The notes below the pieces were generated by a model. The model saw only the letters and a program-made list of their open reading frames with translations. It searched no databases and had not been told where the DNA came from. The translations under genes were made by a program, and so were the position numbers. 64,000 nucleotides of DNA from Bacillus sp. NP157 (GTDB lineage: Bacteria > Pseudomonadota > Gammaproteobacteria > Xanthomonadales > Rhodanobacteraceae), in assembly GCA_018889975.1 (NCBI GenBank), contig CP076546.1, positions 4,557,001 through 4,621,000 on the forward strand. The letters run 5' to 3'. Positions 16,857 to 25,368 of the stretch are shown here, one piece after another (position 1 is the stretch's first letter; the number at the start of each line of letters is the position of its first letter).

Positions 16857-18881
16857 ATGTTAGCCAAGAATGAACTGAGCTCTGGCGAGGTTGAGCAGGT
16901 CGACGCCCTTATCGCGCGAGCGAAGGCGAACCATAATCTCGCCCAGCAGCTGGCCGTGGATGCGTTTAGCTTGCTCCGTCAATCCGAGCTGGGCCACGGA
17001 ACGATCGCCGACGCGGGGTTTACTCGTCGCTTTTATTTTGCAGTGACTGGCAAGCAGCATGAACTTATGCGTGCGGGGCAGGGCAACCTTATCCAGATGC
17101 AGAGGATCGCCTTTGGTTACCTTGCTGCGTTGCAGGACCAAAATCTCCTGCAAGCCCATGCGGTTGCCGTGGTCCGTCGGGATCTTGACGACCTTGCGGT
17201 TGGTCTCGAAGAAGTTGTGGGGAATGTCTCTGCCCTGATTGAGGCATTCGATCGTCGTACGACCGACTTGCGCGAACAGCTTGCATGTCTGAATTGGCTT
17301 GCTCGCCTGGAATTGTTGGACCTGGCACATCAGGGTCCGTCCATGCGCGCCATCCACCTCGTCTTCGACTACGTCGTAGCCATGAAGAAGGCGGGTATCG
17401 GCTTTGATGCGATCGAGAGAAGGGACGATCTCGAAGTCGCATTCAAGCGGTCGGGCGTAGACCCGCATCGATCCGTCGGACTGGATGAGCTTTTCCTTGA
17501 GATTGAATCAGATACGTCGGTGAGCGCGCGTTCCGTGTCTTCGCTTGCCGGTACGTTGGGAGCGATCAACGGATCACTCGTATTTGAGCGTGTGCCTTCG
17601 TTGGCGGCGCATGCGTTCTATTCCTTCGAGTCTGTATATCCTCAGATTGAGGCAGTTCGCGATGTTGTGGACGGTGAGCTTGGCGATCGTGCGGTAGCTA
17701 GCGTAATCCGGCGGGCCATCCGTGGAGCGAGCGATAGGTACACGATCCTCGAGTTCGCCAGGGAGCTTTGCGCAGCGCTGTTTTTTGCGCTCGACGTGGC
17801 GGCGCCAATCCAGCTGAGCCTCCCGTCCGAACACTTGGCGCTGGAGCGGTCCGACCTCTCAGCTTCTCCTGAGCCAGTCCGCGCTCTTCCAGAGTCGTCC
17901 GTGGACGAAATCCTTGGCAATCTCGTCCCGATCACTCGCCACTCCTACCTCGCCTCGGTGCAGGACGTGGAGGGGCGTAGGAGGTACATCGAATCTCTCG
18001 CCATCGTGCTGGCCCCGCAAGAGGCTATCGATAAGGAACAGCGAAGCTATCTCGCATCTCTTGGGCGTGCGTTTGGTTGCCGGGACGTCTTGCGGGATAC
18101 CGAGATCCGAATCGGAGCTTTGGATCAGGAGTATGTGGAAGAAGTTATCGAGCTGGTGCGTGAGCCGACTGCGTGCATGGCCTGGCTCACGGACGCGGCA
18201 TTCCTCCTTACCCTGGCAGATGAGCGCCTTGCGTCGTCGCGGGCGAAGATCGTCGCGATCGGGAAGGCGTTGAATTTGCCGGCGTCATTCGTGGGAGAGC
18301 TAATTGATCAGGTTGGACGCCTTGCTGATGAGTCGTCCGTCGGCGAGTTGAACGACCTGATCAAGACCATGTCGGTGCACTCCATGGCGTGGAAGGTGAT
18401 CGTTGATTTTCGGAAGGTTTCCTTCCGAGGTGCCTTTGAAAAAGAACTCGCCGGACTCGTCGAGTCCGATGGCGTCGAGCTCGGTAAGCTTCGTGACGAG
18501 CTTCGTGCGCTGAAGGGTGAAGTGGATGAATGTGGCGAATTGTCAGGAGAGGTTTCGGATATTTTCCGAAAGAACTTCAGCCGAAAATTCGTCGTCAGTA
18601 GCTTCGACTCCCTCAAGGCGAAGGTGCGCGCACACGCGCTCACGCTTGAATCAGGTATGGCGCCCGCCCAGGCTTCTCTGGTCGCCTTCGGTCTTGTTGA
18701 TGCAGAGTTTCCGTCAAGTTCGGACCGGATCCCTGAGGGGTCCAAGGACGTCGAGGCACCTGCGTGGAAGGGCGCGATGACGAGCGCGGTGAAGCAACTC
18801 GAATGGTGTCTGGATGAGCTCGTATCTCAGCGGGCGTTGCTGTCCAGGCTTCTTGGCGAGGTGGAACGCGGTAACTGGTGA
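16857..18881 (+). CDS. Unrecognised 674-residue helical protein with TerB-like segments
   Basis: Almost wholly helical. Residues 80-160 are amphipathic and coiled-coil-like. Residues 371-407 (RRYIESLAIVLAPQEAIDKEQRSYLASLGRAFG) and 441-480 (AWLTDAAFLLTLADERLASSRAKIVAIGKALNLP) each follow the TerB pattern, in which a hydrophobic helix, an acidic turn and a second helix bind metal or partners. TerB-like domains recur in stress and phage-defence proteins such as Shango. Residues 540-565 form another coiled coil. No ATPase or nuclease motif is seen. It starts 14 bp after the QxK-protein gene and closes the operon. The name of the family, if any, is unknown to me. Confidence 0.72.
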   Translation: MLAKNELSSGEVEQVDALIARAKANHNLAQQLAVDAFSLLRQSELGHGTIADAGFTRRFYFAVTGKQHELMRAGQGNLIQMQRIAFGYLAALQDQNLLQAHAVAVVRRDLDDLAVGLEEVVGNVSALIEAFDRRTTDLREQLACLNWLARLELLDLAHQGPSMRAIHLVFDYVVAMKKAGIGFDAIERRDDLEVAFKRSGVDPHRSVGLDELFLEIESDTSVSARSVSSLAGTLGAINGSLVFERVPSLAAHAFYSFESVYPQIEAVRDVVDGELGDRAVASVIRRAIRGASDRYTILEFARELCAALFFALDVAAPIQLSLPSEHLALERSDLSASPEPVRALPESSVDEILGNLVPITRHSYLASVQDVEGRRRYIESLAIVLAPQEAIDKEQRSYLASLGRAFGCRDVLRDTEIRIGALDQEYVEEVIELVREPTACMAWLTDAAFLLTLADERLASSRAKIVAIGKALNLPASFVGELIDQVGRLADESSVGELNDLIKTMSVHSMAWKVIVDFRKVSFRGAFEKELAGLVESDGVELGKLRDELRALKGEVDECGELSGEVSDIFRKNFSRKFVVSSFDSLKAKVRAHALTLESGMAPAQASLVAFGLVDAEFPSSSDRIPEGSKDVEAPAWKGAMTSAVKQLEWCLDELVSQRALLSRLLGEVERGNW

Positions 18882-18920
18882 TTAGACCCGATAAGCCAAT
18901 CGGATCCATAGGTCATTAAG

Positions 18921-18947
18921 GCGGGGAAGAGGTCAGATCTTCCCCGC
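18921..18947 (+). terminator. Hairpin after the WYL operon
   Basis: A perfect 10-bp stem, GCGGGGAAGA with TCTTCCCCGC, and a 7-nt loop lies 40 bp after the last gene of the operon and before the end of the convergent oxidoreductase gene. There is no clear U-run, so termination may be weak or factor-assisted. Confidence 0.5.
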
Positions 18948-19036
18948 GATGCCGGGTTGCTCCGCCCGCGCCTTTGGTTCGTGGGCGGCTGCAGTCGGCG
19001 CCTCCGATCGGTACGCCCGATCGAAGCTGCTCTCGC

Positions 19037-20017
19037 TCAGTCTTGGCGTATCGATAGCACCAGCTTCCCTCGTGCCTTTCCTGCCACGCTGACTCCCAAC
19101 GCCTCCCGCCACTCCCCAAGCCCAAACGTCCGCGCCACAGGCACGCAGAACTTCCCCTCCGCAGCCAGCTTTCCGTATGCGCCGAGCACATCCCAACGAA
19201 GCCGGAACCCACCTTCCGCCTCCACGTTCTCCGCACCTGTCCGTGCACCGGTCTTCGCCGCGCCTTCGAAGTCAGCAATCGTAATCACGCGCTTCGCATC
19301 CCCATCTGCAAGCTCGATCAGATCAGGCAACGCACTGCTAGAAGCAGACGCCAGGTTCGCCGGCGCCGAATCAATGACGGCATCCAGCGGCTGATCCATG
19401 AGCTCACGCACCCGACCGACCATGCCATCGCCGTGCCCGGTCACGACCGCACCGAACTCACGCAGCTTCTCCGCGAATGTATCGCCCGCCGTAGCGATCA
19501 CACGAACCCCTTGCAGCAAAGCCATCTGCACCAGGGCAAACCCCACCATCGTGCCGGCGCCATGCACCAGCAACGACTGGCCTGCCTTCGCACCTGACCA
19601 GGTCAGGTACCGCGCCGCCGTCTCCACCACCATCGGCAAGGCCGCCGCATCCACATGCGACAGCCCGGAAGGAAGGCGCTCCCAGTGGTTAAGCACGGCC
19701 ACGTCCGCCGCACCCGCGCTGGGATAGTGGCGAAACTCCGCCGGTCCATAGACCGCATCGCCCAGGGCCACCCCGGTCACGCCGTCGCCAACGGCAATCA
19801 CCGTCCCCGACACATCCAGCCCCACGCCACGCGGTAGCCCACCCGCCTGCAACCCGCGGCAAAGCGCCCAGTCGGCCGGGTTCAAGCCACAGACATGGAC
19901 CTCCACCGCCACATGGCCCGGACCCGGCACGGGCACCGCGGCCTCTTCCAGGATCAGGACATCGGCAGGCTCCCCATAGGCATGGAAGCGAAGCGCACGC
20001 ATCGTCTGGGCGGTCAT
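19037..20017 (-). CDS. Zinc-independent MDR-type NADP-dependent oxidoreductase (quinone oxidoreductase-like)
   Basis: A protein of 326 residues. The N-terminal GroES-like part has VCGLNPADW and GLDVSGTVIAVGDGV. The cofactor part has SLLVHGAGTMVGFALVQMAL, a Rossmann motif with unusual HGAG in place of GAAGGVG. The catalytic-zinc Cys/His ligands of true alcohol dehydrogenases are missing, so it should reduce quinones or enones with NAD(P)H. It is divergent from a TetR gene and shares its 79-bp intergenic region with a perfect operator, so it is very likely the TetR target. GGAG lies five bases before the start. Confidence 0.85.
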   Translation of the reverse strand: MTAQTMRALRFHAYGEPADVLILEEAAVPVPGPGHVAVEVHVCGLNPADWALCRGLQAGGLPRGVGLDVSGTVIAVGDGVTGVALGDAVYGPAEFRHYPSAGAADVAVLNHWERLPSGLSHVDAAALPMVVETAARYLTWSGAKAGQSLLVHGAGTMVGFALVQMALLQGVRVIATAGDTFAEKLREFGAVVTGHGDGMVGRVRELMDQPLDAVIDSAPANLASASSSALPDLIELADGDAKRVITIADFEGAAKTGARTGAENVEAEGGFRLRWDVLGAYGKLAAEGKFCVPVARTFGLGEWREALGVSVAGKARGKLVLSIRQD

Positions 20018-20039
20018 GGCATCTCCGGATTAGGCTAAA

Positions 20040-20079
20040 GTCAGTGACTGACACGATAGCCACAATGTCAGTCACTGAC
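20040..20079. promoter_or_regulatory. Perfect inverted repeat, likely TetR operator
   Basis: GTCAGTGACTGAC (20040-20052) and its exact reverse complement GTCAGTCACTGAC (20067-20079) are separated by 14 bp, and each arm is itself nearly palindromic. They lie in the short region between the divergent oxidoreductase and TetR genes. Two TetR dimers could bind, one per arm, and repress both promoters. Confidence 0.8.
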
Positions 20080-20096
20080 AATAGGACTCGACTCCC

Positions 20097-20660
20097 GTGC
20101 CGACACCCCGGACCAACGCCCGCCGCCAGATGCAGGAAGCCGCCCTGGCGCTCTTCCTCGAGAAAGGCTTCGAAGGCACCACCGCCGCCGAGATCGCCGC
20201 CCGTGCCAGCGTCACCGAACGCACCTTCTTCCGTTACTTCGCCGACAAACGCGACGTCCTGTTCGACGAAGAAGAACTGCACACCCGACTCGGCAGCGCC
20301 GTCACCGAAGCACCCAACAAGCTCGCACCCCTCAAGGTGGTCCTCTGGGCCTTCCAGGCCACCGTCCCACTGTTCGAAGCCAACCGCCCCCTGTCCGAGC
20401 CCAGCCAGGCACTGATCGCCCGCACACCCGCACTCCGGGAACGCCAGCTATCGAAAGCCGCAGCGGTAACGACGACCATCGCCGAAGCACTCCACACCCG
20501 CGGCGTCGAACACACGCTCGCAAGCCTCACTGCCGCCACCGGCATGGCTATCGCCAGTCATGCACTCGGGCAGTGGTTCAGTGATCCGACGGTGTCGTTG
20601 GTGGAGCGGTTCCGGGATGCATTCGGTGCGGTGGAGGCGATGTCGAAGGCGCCACGGTAA
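20097..20660 (+). CDS. TetR family transcriptional regulator
   Basis: A protein of 187 residues with a GTG start, 17 bp after the operator. Residues 5-50 form the TetR HTH (ALALFLEKGFEGTTAAEIAARASVTERTFFRYFADKRDVLF). The rest is the ligand-binding domain with no specific relation seen. The arrangement, divergent from the oxidoreductase with a palindromic operator between, indicates a local repressor that probably senses a reactive compound handled by that enzyme. It is presumably autoregulated. Confidence 0.88.
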   Translation: MPTPRTNARRQMQEAALALFLEKGFEGTTAAEIAARASVTERTFFRYFADKRDVLFDEEELHTRLGSAVTEAPNKLAPLKVVLWAFQATVPLFEANRPLSEPSQALIARTPALRERQLSKAAAVTTTIAEALHTRGVEHTLASLTAATGMAIASHALGQWFSDPTVSLVERFRDAFGAVEAMSKAPR

Positions 20661-20772
20661 ACGAGCCCGTGGTGCGCCCACTCGCTTGGGAAGTCAGGCT
20701 AGACTTTGCGCAACGGAGTGACCATGCCCGTCGGCACGGCGTTTTCATCATCGGAAGGAAGGATTCCATCGA

Positions 20773-21189
20773 ATGCGACTGCGCATAGTGTTCTTCACGG
20801 GTTTGCTGGCATGCCTGTCGCTGACTTGCTGGGCCCAGGACCCCAACGAACCCACCGACGTGGACGAGCAAAGCCGGTACCTCGGCCTTCGCCACTCGCT
20901 CGACACGTGCATCGACCAGAGCCAAAGCGTCATGCCGACGCTGATCGCCTGCGTAGACACCGAGTTCGCCTACCAGGACAAGCGCCTGAATCGCATCTAC
21001 GCGAGGCTGATGAAGTCACTGTCGCCTGACGCACGAACGGCGCTACGCGACGAAGAACGCGCTTGGATCAAGTTCAAACAGACGACGTGCGCAGTCCCGG
21101 ATGTACCCGGGCAGGGGCAGATCCTCGACGCAGCCTCATGCTCGATGATGGAAACCGCCCGAAGGGCGAGGGCGCTCGAACACCGTTAG
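20773..21189 (+). CDS. LprI-like secreted protein (DUF1311 type lysozyme inhibitor family)
   Basis: A protein of 138 residues: a signal peptide to about residue 21 (LACLSLTCWAQ), then a helical domain with Cys pairs and the family pattern LIACVDTEFAYQDKRLNRIYARLMKSL, RDEERAWIKFKQTTC, and a last Cys before METARRARAL. This is the LprI N-terminal (DUF1311) domain, some members of which inhibit lysozyme. AAGGA lies nine bases upstream. It precedes a second secreted-protein gene by 29 bp, so the two are likely co-transcribed. Whether this one inhibits lysozyme is not known. Confidence 0.82.
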   Translation: MRLRIVFFTGLLACLSLTCWAQDPNEPTDVDEQSRYLGLRHSLDTCIDQSQSVMPTLIACVDTEFAYQDKRLNRIYARLMKSLSPDARTALRDEERAWIKFKQTTCAVPDVPGQGQILDAASCSMMETARRARALEHR

Positions 21190-21218
21190 TCCTTTCACTA
21201 TCTTCTTCGGAGTCAGCC

Positions 21219-22088
21219 ATGACACGGATTTCCCGCCTGGTGATCGGCGCTCTCGCCATCGCGAGCATGCATGCCTTCACTACATCAGCAACCACGCCGC
21301 TACCCGTGCAGCCAGAAGTCATGGCCGCGGCACCGGCAGGAACGACGATCCTCTCGTTCTTCCCCAGCTCCGGCGGTCAGCCAGCCGACACCGCAGTGGC
21401 CATCTTCGAGACCGATCCCGACAAGGACGACGTACGTTATCGAACGCTGGTGGTCTTCGGCGCAAAAGACGGCAAATACGTCCCGGAATTCTCGAACGAC
21501 AGGATCATCGGTTGCTCGAAGTGCACGCAGTTCCACGACGATCCCTACTGGTCCGACAACGTGAAGGTCACGCCAGGCCACATCGTGATCGAACAAGGCG
21601 ATAGCGGGGAAAAGTCGAGCACGACGTCGATCAGTCTCATTCGCCGTGGTGGGGTCTGGAAGATCGAGCGCGCCGTTCGTGACACCGTAGAGGGCGGCGA
21701 TGGTGAGTCCCATCCCGAGAAGCTGTCGCTGCCGGCGTCGGGCCTGGCAAAAGACCTTGACGCAAAGTGGAACATCCCGGTCTTCTACAACGCGATCATC
21801 GTCAACAACGTGACAGGAAAATTCACCTTCCAACACAAGGCGCGCACACCCGACGCGGTGTGGGACGGCGTGAAGGGCCGGTGCAACAAGCAGGACTGCT
21901 CGGTACTCGTCCAACAGCAAGACGGTTGCATCTCTCTTGTCCAGGATGCGGCCGCCCGATCGTTCGGAGCCGGCACGCCGGACCATCGAAACAAGGCCGC
22001 CGCATCCGACAAAGCCATGGCTGCCTGCAAGGCCGCCGGCGGCCAGAAGTGCGAAGTGATCCGCACGGATTGCACGAAAGGCATCTGA
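21219..22088 (+). CDS. Secreted 289-residue protein with DUF4189-like C-terminus (paralogue of 32070-32939)
   Basis: A protein of 289 residues, with ATG 21219 after CGGAG. A signal peptide is followed by PPEVMAAAP-type start residues. Four Cys occur in two pairs (IGCSKCTQFHDD and GRCNKQDC), and the C-terminal 60 residues read DGCISLVQDAAARSFGAGT to CEVIRTDC, the DUF4189 pattern. It has the same length as the protein at 32070 and matches it along most of the chain. The role is unknown; its position after an LprI-type gene and the position of its paralogue after an effector-immunity locus hint at an envelope-protection job. Confidence 0.75.
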   Translation: MTRISRLVIGALAIASMHAFTTSATTPLPVQPEVMAAAPAGTTILSFFPSSGGQPADTAVAIFETDPDKDDVRYRTLVVFGAKDGKYVPEFSNDRIIGCSKCTQFHDDPYWSDNVKVTPGHIVIEQGDSGEKSSTTSISLIRRGGVWKIERAVRDTVEGGDGESHPEKLSLPASGLAKDLDAKWNIPVFYNAIIVNNVTGKFTFQHKARTPDAVWDGVKGRCNKQDCSVLVQQQDGCISLVQDAAARSFGAGTPDHRNKAAASDKAMAACKAAGGQKCEVIRTDCTKGI

Positions 22089-22208
22089 TCGCTGGCGCCG
22101 TCGTAATCCATCCCGCCGTTTGCGCCCTCGTCCACCCACAGCAAGAACCATCAAATCCCCCCACCCCCAACCCCCGTATGATCTCCTCCCATCAAGGGGA
22201 GGGCATCC

Positions 22209-23030
22209 ATGGCCGTCGTCCAACGCGCCGTCTGGTACATCGAAAGCCACTCAGGCGAAGAGCTCTCGCTGGGCGATGTCGCCGACGCCGCGGGTGTCTC
22301 CGCGTTCCACCTCGCACGCCTGTTCCGTGCCGCCACCGGCTGGTCCGTCGCCCGTTACATCCGCACGCGCCGGCTCAGCCAGGCCGCCGCGGAACTCGCC
22401 GCCGGTGCACCGGACATCCTCCCCGTAGCCCTCTCATCCGGCTACGGCTCCCACGAAGCCTTCACCCGCGCATTCCGCGATGCCTTCGGCCTGCCACCGG
22501 AAGACGTCCGCAAGCGCGGCCACCTCGACGGCCTCGCGATCCTTGCCCCCGTGCGCGTCATCGACGAGCCGATCAGCCTGGCACCCGAGCTGCGCATCGA
22601 ACACATCGGCCCACTGCTCCTCACCGGCATCGAAGCCTCCTACCTCGGCAGCGACACCGCCGGCATCCCCTCGCAATGGCAACGCCTCCACGCCGAACAG
22701 TCGCTAGGCAAACAGCGCTACACCTACGGCGTCTGCAGCGCGACCGACGGGGAAGGGCGCTTCGACTACCTCGCCGGCTACGAAGTCGACCACTTCGGCC
22801 AGGCCCCCAGCGGCTACCGACGCCTGCGCCTGCCACGCCAGCGCTACCTCGTCGCCCGCCACGAAGGCCACATCGGATCCATCCCAAGGACGTGGCACGC
22901 CCTGCTCGGCGAATGGCTACCTGCCGCCGGGTACACCCCCATCGATGCCCCCGACTTCGAACGCTACGACGCCGCGTTCGATCCCAACACCGGCTATGGC
23001 GGCGTCGACATCTGCGTCCCCGTCGCATGA
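22209..23030 (+). CDS. AraC family regulator with GyrI-like effector domain
   Basis: A protein of 273 residues with GGGGAGG before the ATG. Residues 5-100 hold the two AraC HTH motifs (LSLGDVADAAGVSAFHLARLFRAATG and LPVALSSGYGSHEAFTRAFRDAFG). Residues 120-273 form a GyrI-like ligand domain ending DICVPVA. It resembles Rob/SoxS-related sensors that bind small hydrophobic compounds. A hydrolase gene starts 13 bp after its stop and is probably co-transcribed. A degraded copy lies at 10395-11131. Confidence 0.88.
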   Translation: MAVVQRAVWYIESHSGEELSLGDVADAAGVSAFHLARLFRAATGWSVARYIRTRRLSQAAAELAAGAPDILPVALSSGYGSHEAFTRAFRDAFGLPPEDVRKRGHLDGLAILAPVRVIDEPISLAPELRIEHIGPLLLTGIEASYLGSDTAGIPSQWQRLHAEQSLGKQRYTYGVCSATDGEGRFDYLAGYEVDHFGQAPSGYRRLRLPRQRYLVARHEGHIGSIPRTWHALLGEWLPAAGYTPIDAPDFERYDAAFDPNTGYGGVDICVPVA

Positions 23031-23043
23031 GCGAAGGCAACCC

Positions 23044-24111
23044 ATGAAAACCCGCATCCCCAGCCTAGTCGGCCTCATCCTCCTCGCGCTCGCGGGCCCA
23101 GCCATCGCCGCCGTCGGTGAAACCCACCGCACCACGACGACGCCCACGGCAACGCTACGCAACGCCGACGGATCCCCCGACGTCGCCATCACCGTCTGGT
23201 ACCCCGCGCAGGACGGCGCGAAGGAGACACCCCTGGTCATCGGCCCGGACAACGCCCCGCTGTTCGCGACGGGCAGTGCGGCCGCGGACGCAGCACCTTT
23301 AGCGGGACACCACCCCGTCGTGCTGCTCTCCCACGGCTTCGGTGGCACCGCACGCATGATGGCGTGGTTCGGCACGGCACTGGCCCGCGCGGGCTTCGTC
23401 GTCATCGCCGTCGACCATCCGGGAAGCAACGGCCGCGGACCGATCACGGCCAACGGCGCCGCCTGGTGGTGGGAGCGCGCCGAAGATCTCAAGGCGGCAT
23501 GGAAGACCATCCTAGCCGACCCCACGCTGTCCGCACACATCGATGGGAAACGACTCGGCGTGGCCGGGTTTTCCGCAGGCGGATTCGCGGCACTGGTTGC
23601 CGGTGGCGCACGCGTCGACGTCCAGCACTTCGCCGACTTCTGCAAGGCACATCCCGATGACGGCGTCTGCGCACCCCAACTCGAAGCCCCCGAGCTCACC
23701 GCACGCGACATCGGTGGATGGCTGAAGGACCCCGCCATGCAGGCACGCTTCAAGGACGCCGCAGGCGACCACGCCGTCCCCGGTGTCCGTGCGGTGTTCG
23801 TCATGGCACCCGCCATCGTTCAGGCACTCGCCACGGACTCCCTGCGCCACATGCAGGTGCCCGTATCGATCCTTGCAGGCAGTGCGGATACCGTCGCACC
23901 GCCGGCCACCAACGCGGACGTCGTCGCACAGCTGGTGCCGGGTGCGAAGGAGCAACGCCTCGACGGCGTGACCCACTATGACTTCCTCGGCGAATGCCTG
24001 TCGGCGGCGAAGAAGGTGGTGCCGCAGTGTGCGAAGGCGGCGCATCAGGCGCAGGCTCATGACGCCGCCATCGCAGGGGCGATCAAGCTCTTCGAGGCAA
24101 GCCTGCGCTAA
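23044..24111 (+). CDS. Secreted alpha/beta hydrolase (dienelactone hydrolase/PAF-acetylhydrolase-like)
   Basis: A protein of 355 residues with a cleavable signal peptide (LVGLILLALAGPAIAA). VVLLSHGFGGTARMM is the oxyanion loop, VAGFSAGGFAAL carries the nucleophile Ser in GFSAG, SILAGSADTVAPP gives the acid Asp, and GVTHYDFLG gives the catalytic His. All of the triad is present. The resemblance is to prokaryotic PAF-acetylhydrolase-like enzymes that cleave short acyl esters. It is probably periplasmic and co-transcribed with the AraC gene. The substrate is unknown. Confidence 0.83.
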   Translation: MKTRIPSLVGLILLALAGPAIAAVGETHRTTTTPTATLRNADGSPDVAITVWYPAQDGAKETPLVIGPDNAPLFATGSAAADAAPLAGHHPVVLLSHGFGGTARMMAWFGTALARAGFVVIAVDHPGSNGRGPITANGAAWWWERAEDLKAAWKTILADPTLSAHIDGKRLGVAGFSAGGFAALVAGGARVDVQHFADFCKAHPDDGVCAPQLEAPELTARDIGGWLKDPAMQARFKDAAGDHAVPGVRAVFVMAPAIVQALATDSLRHMQVPVSILAGSADTVAPPATNADVVAQLVPGAKEQRLDGVTHYDFLGECLSAAKKVVPQCAKAAHQAQAHDAAIAGAIKLFEASLR

Positions 24112-24117
24112 GCCAGC

Positions 24118-24537
24118 TCACCCCCGCACCACCGCCACATCAACCAACCAAACCACCCCAAACCGATCCTGCAGCTTCCCATACTGCGGCGACCACGGTG
24201 CCGGGCCCATCGGCTCGAGCACCGTGCCGCCTTCGCCCAGTGCGTCCCACAGCACGAACGCCTCCGCTTCGCTATCGCAACGCAGCGAGACGAAGAACGC
24301 GTTCTCGCCGGCATTCCACGGCAAGGCGGCCTGCACGTCGTACGCCATCACCCGGAAACCGCCTTCGGTCACCACCTGGCCCCACATCACATGCGACGGG
24401 TCGATGGCCTTGTCTCCCTGGCCGACGTCGCCGTAGCTCACCGCGGTCAGTTGCCCGTCCAGCGCCTGCTGGTAGAAGGCGAGGGCTTCACGGGCCTGGC
24501 CACGGAAGTTGATGTGGGTGACGGTCTGGATCGACAT
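24118..24537 (-). CDS. VOC family protein (PhnB-like)
   Basis: A protein of 139 residues. The start THINFRGQAREALAFYQQAL and the end GKLQDRFGVVWLVDV are the classic PhnB-like glyoxalase-fold pattern. Members often act in resistance or demethylation-like reactions, but most are unassigned. The gene is divergent from a YafY-type regulator, with 75 bp between the starts, so it is likely the target of that regulator. It converges with the hydrolase gene, with only 6 bp between the stops. Confidence 0.82.
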   Translation of the reverse strand: MSIQTVTHINFRGQAREALAFYQQALDGQLTAVSYGDVGQGDKAIDPSHVMWGQVVTEGGFRVMAYDVQAALPWNAGENAFFVSLRCDSEAEAFVLWDALGEGGTVLEPMGPAPWSPQYGKLQDRFGVVWLVDVAVVRG

Positions 24538-24612
24538 GGGCGAGCTCTCTTGGGCGGTGGAAGGAATGTGTGCTTAAGATACGGACCCCTCCTGCCAGTT
24601 CCTGTCAGCTGA

Positions 24613-25332
24613 ATGTCCCGTCCCGACCGCCTGCTTCGCCTGCTCCACCTGCTGCGTAGCCTGCCGCCACCGGTGACGGCACAGCAGCTAGCCTCGTCGG
24701 CGGATATCTCGCTGCGCTCGGTCTACCGCGACATCGACGCGCTGCGTGCCAGCGGCGCAGAGATCGACTCGGAACGCGGCTACGGCTACACGCTGATCAA
24801 CGACGGCACGCTGCGCCCGCAGACCTTCACCCGCATCGAGATCGAAGCCATCGCGCTGGGCATGGCCGAAGTCCGCCACATGGGCGACCCGGCACTCGCA
24901 GCCGCCGCCGAAGCGGTGCTGGCGAGGGTCGCGGCAACGCTACCGTCGAAGACCCAGGAACACATGGTCCACGCGATCTCGCACGTGCGCCGGTTCGACA
25001 AACGCTATAAGCCGATCCCGGCGATCGACGTCATCCGCGAAGCCTGTTGGGACGAGCGCGCCCTGTCGATCGACTACACCGACCGCAATGGCGACGTGAC
25101 TCAACGCACCGTCTGGCCATTGGCCGTCGTCTACCTCGAACAGACGCTGGTGCTGCTGGCGCGCTGTTGCCTGCGCGAAGGCTTCCGGATGTTCCTGTTG
25201 AACCGGATCGACAGGGTGGAAGCGACGAACACGAGCTTCCGGCCGAGGCGGGCAGGCTTGTTGAGGAAGTATCTGCGGGAGTTGAAGGAGCAGCACCGGC
25301 CCGATAAGCCGGAGGCCGCGTCGCCCGGCTGA
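24613..25332 (+). CDS. YafY-type HTH/WYL transcriptional regulator
   Basis: A protein of 239 residues. An HTH_11 winged helix lies at residues 3-58 (VTAQQLASSADISLRSVYRDIDALRASGAEI), followed by GYGYTL, a helical linker and the WYL domain (RALSIDYTDRNGDVTQRTVWPLAVVYLEQTLVLLARC). It is divergent from the VOC gene. This is a common regulator-glyoxalase pair in xanthomonads and pseudomonads; the ligand is not known. It is unlike the defence-type WYL protein at 14393 in domain spacing and neighbours. Confidence 0.87.
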   Translation: MSRPDRLLRLLHLLRSLPPPVTAQQLASSADISLRSVYRDIDALRASGAEIDSERGYGYTLINDGTLRPQTFTRIEIEAIALGMAEVRHMGDPALAAAAEAVLARVAATLPSKTQEHMVHAISHVRRFDKRYKPIPAIDVIREACWDERALSIDYTDRNGDVTQRTVWPLAVVYLEQTLVLLARCCLREGFRMFLLNRIDRVEATNTSFRPRRAGLLRKYLRELKEQHRPDKPEAASPG

Positions 25333-25368
25333 GCGGCGCGGGCGATGGTGTGACCGGGCAAGGCGGGG

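Noticed and set aside
21767-23047. A 426-codon + frame over the AraC gene
   Set aside because: Arg/His/Pro-rich shadow with no motif; the AraC and GyrI-like domains are in the frame 22209-23030.
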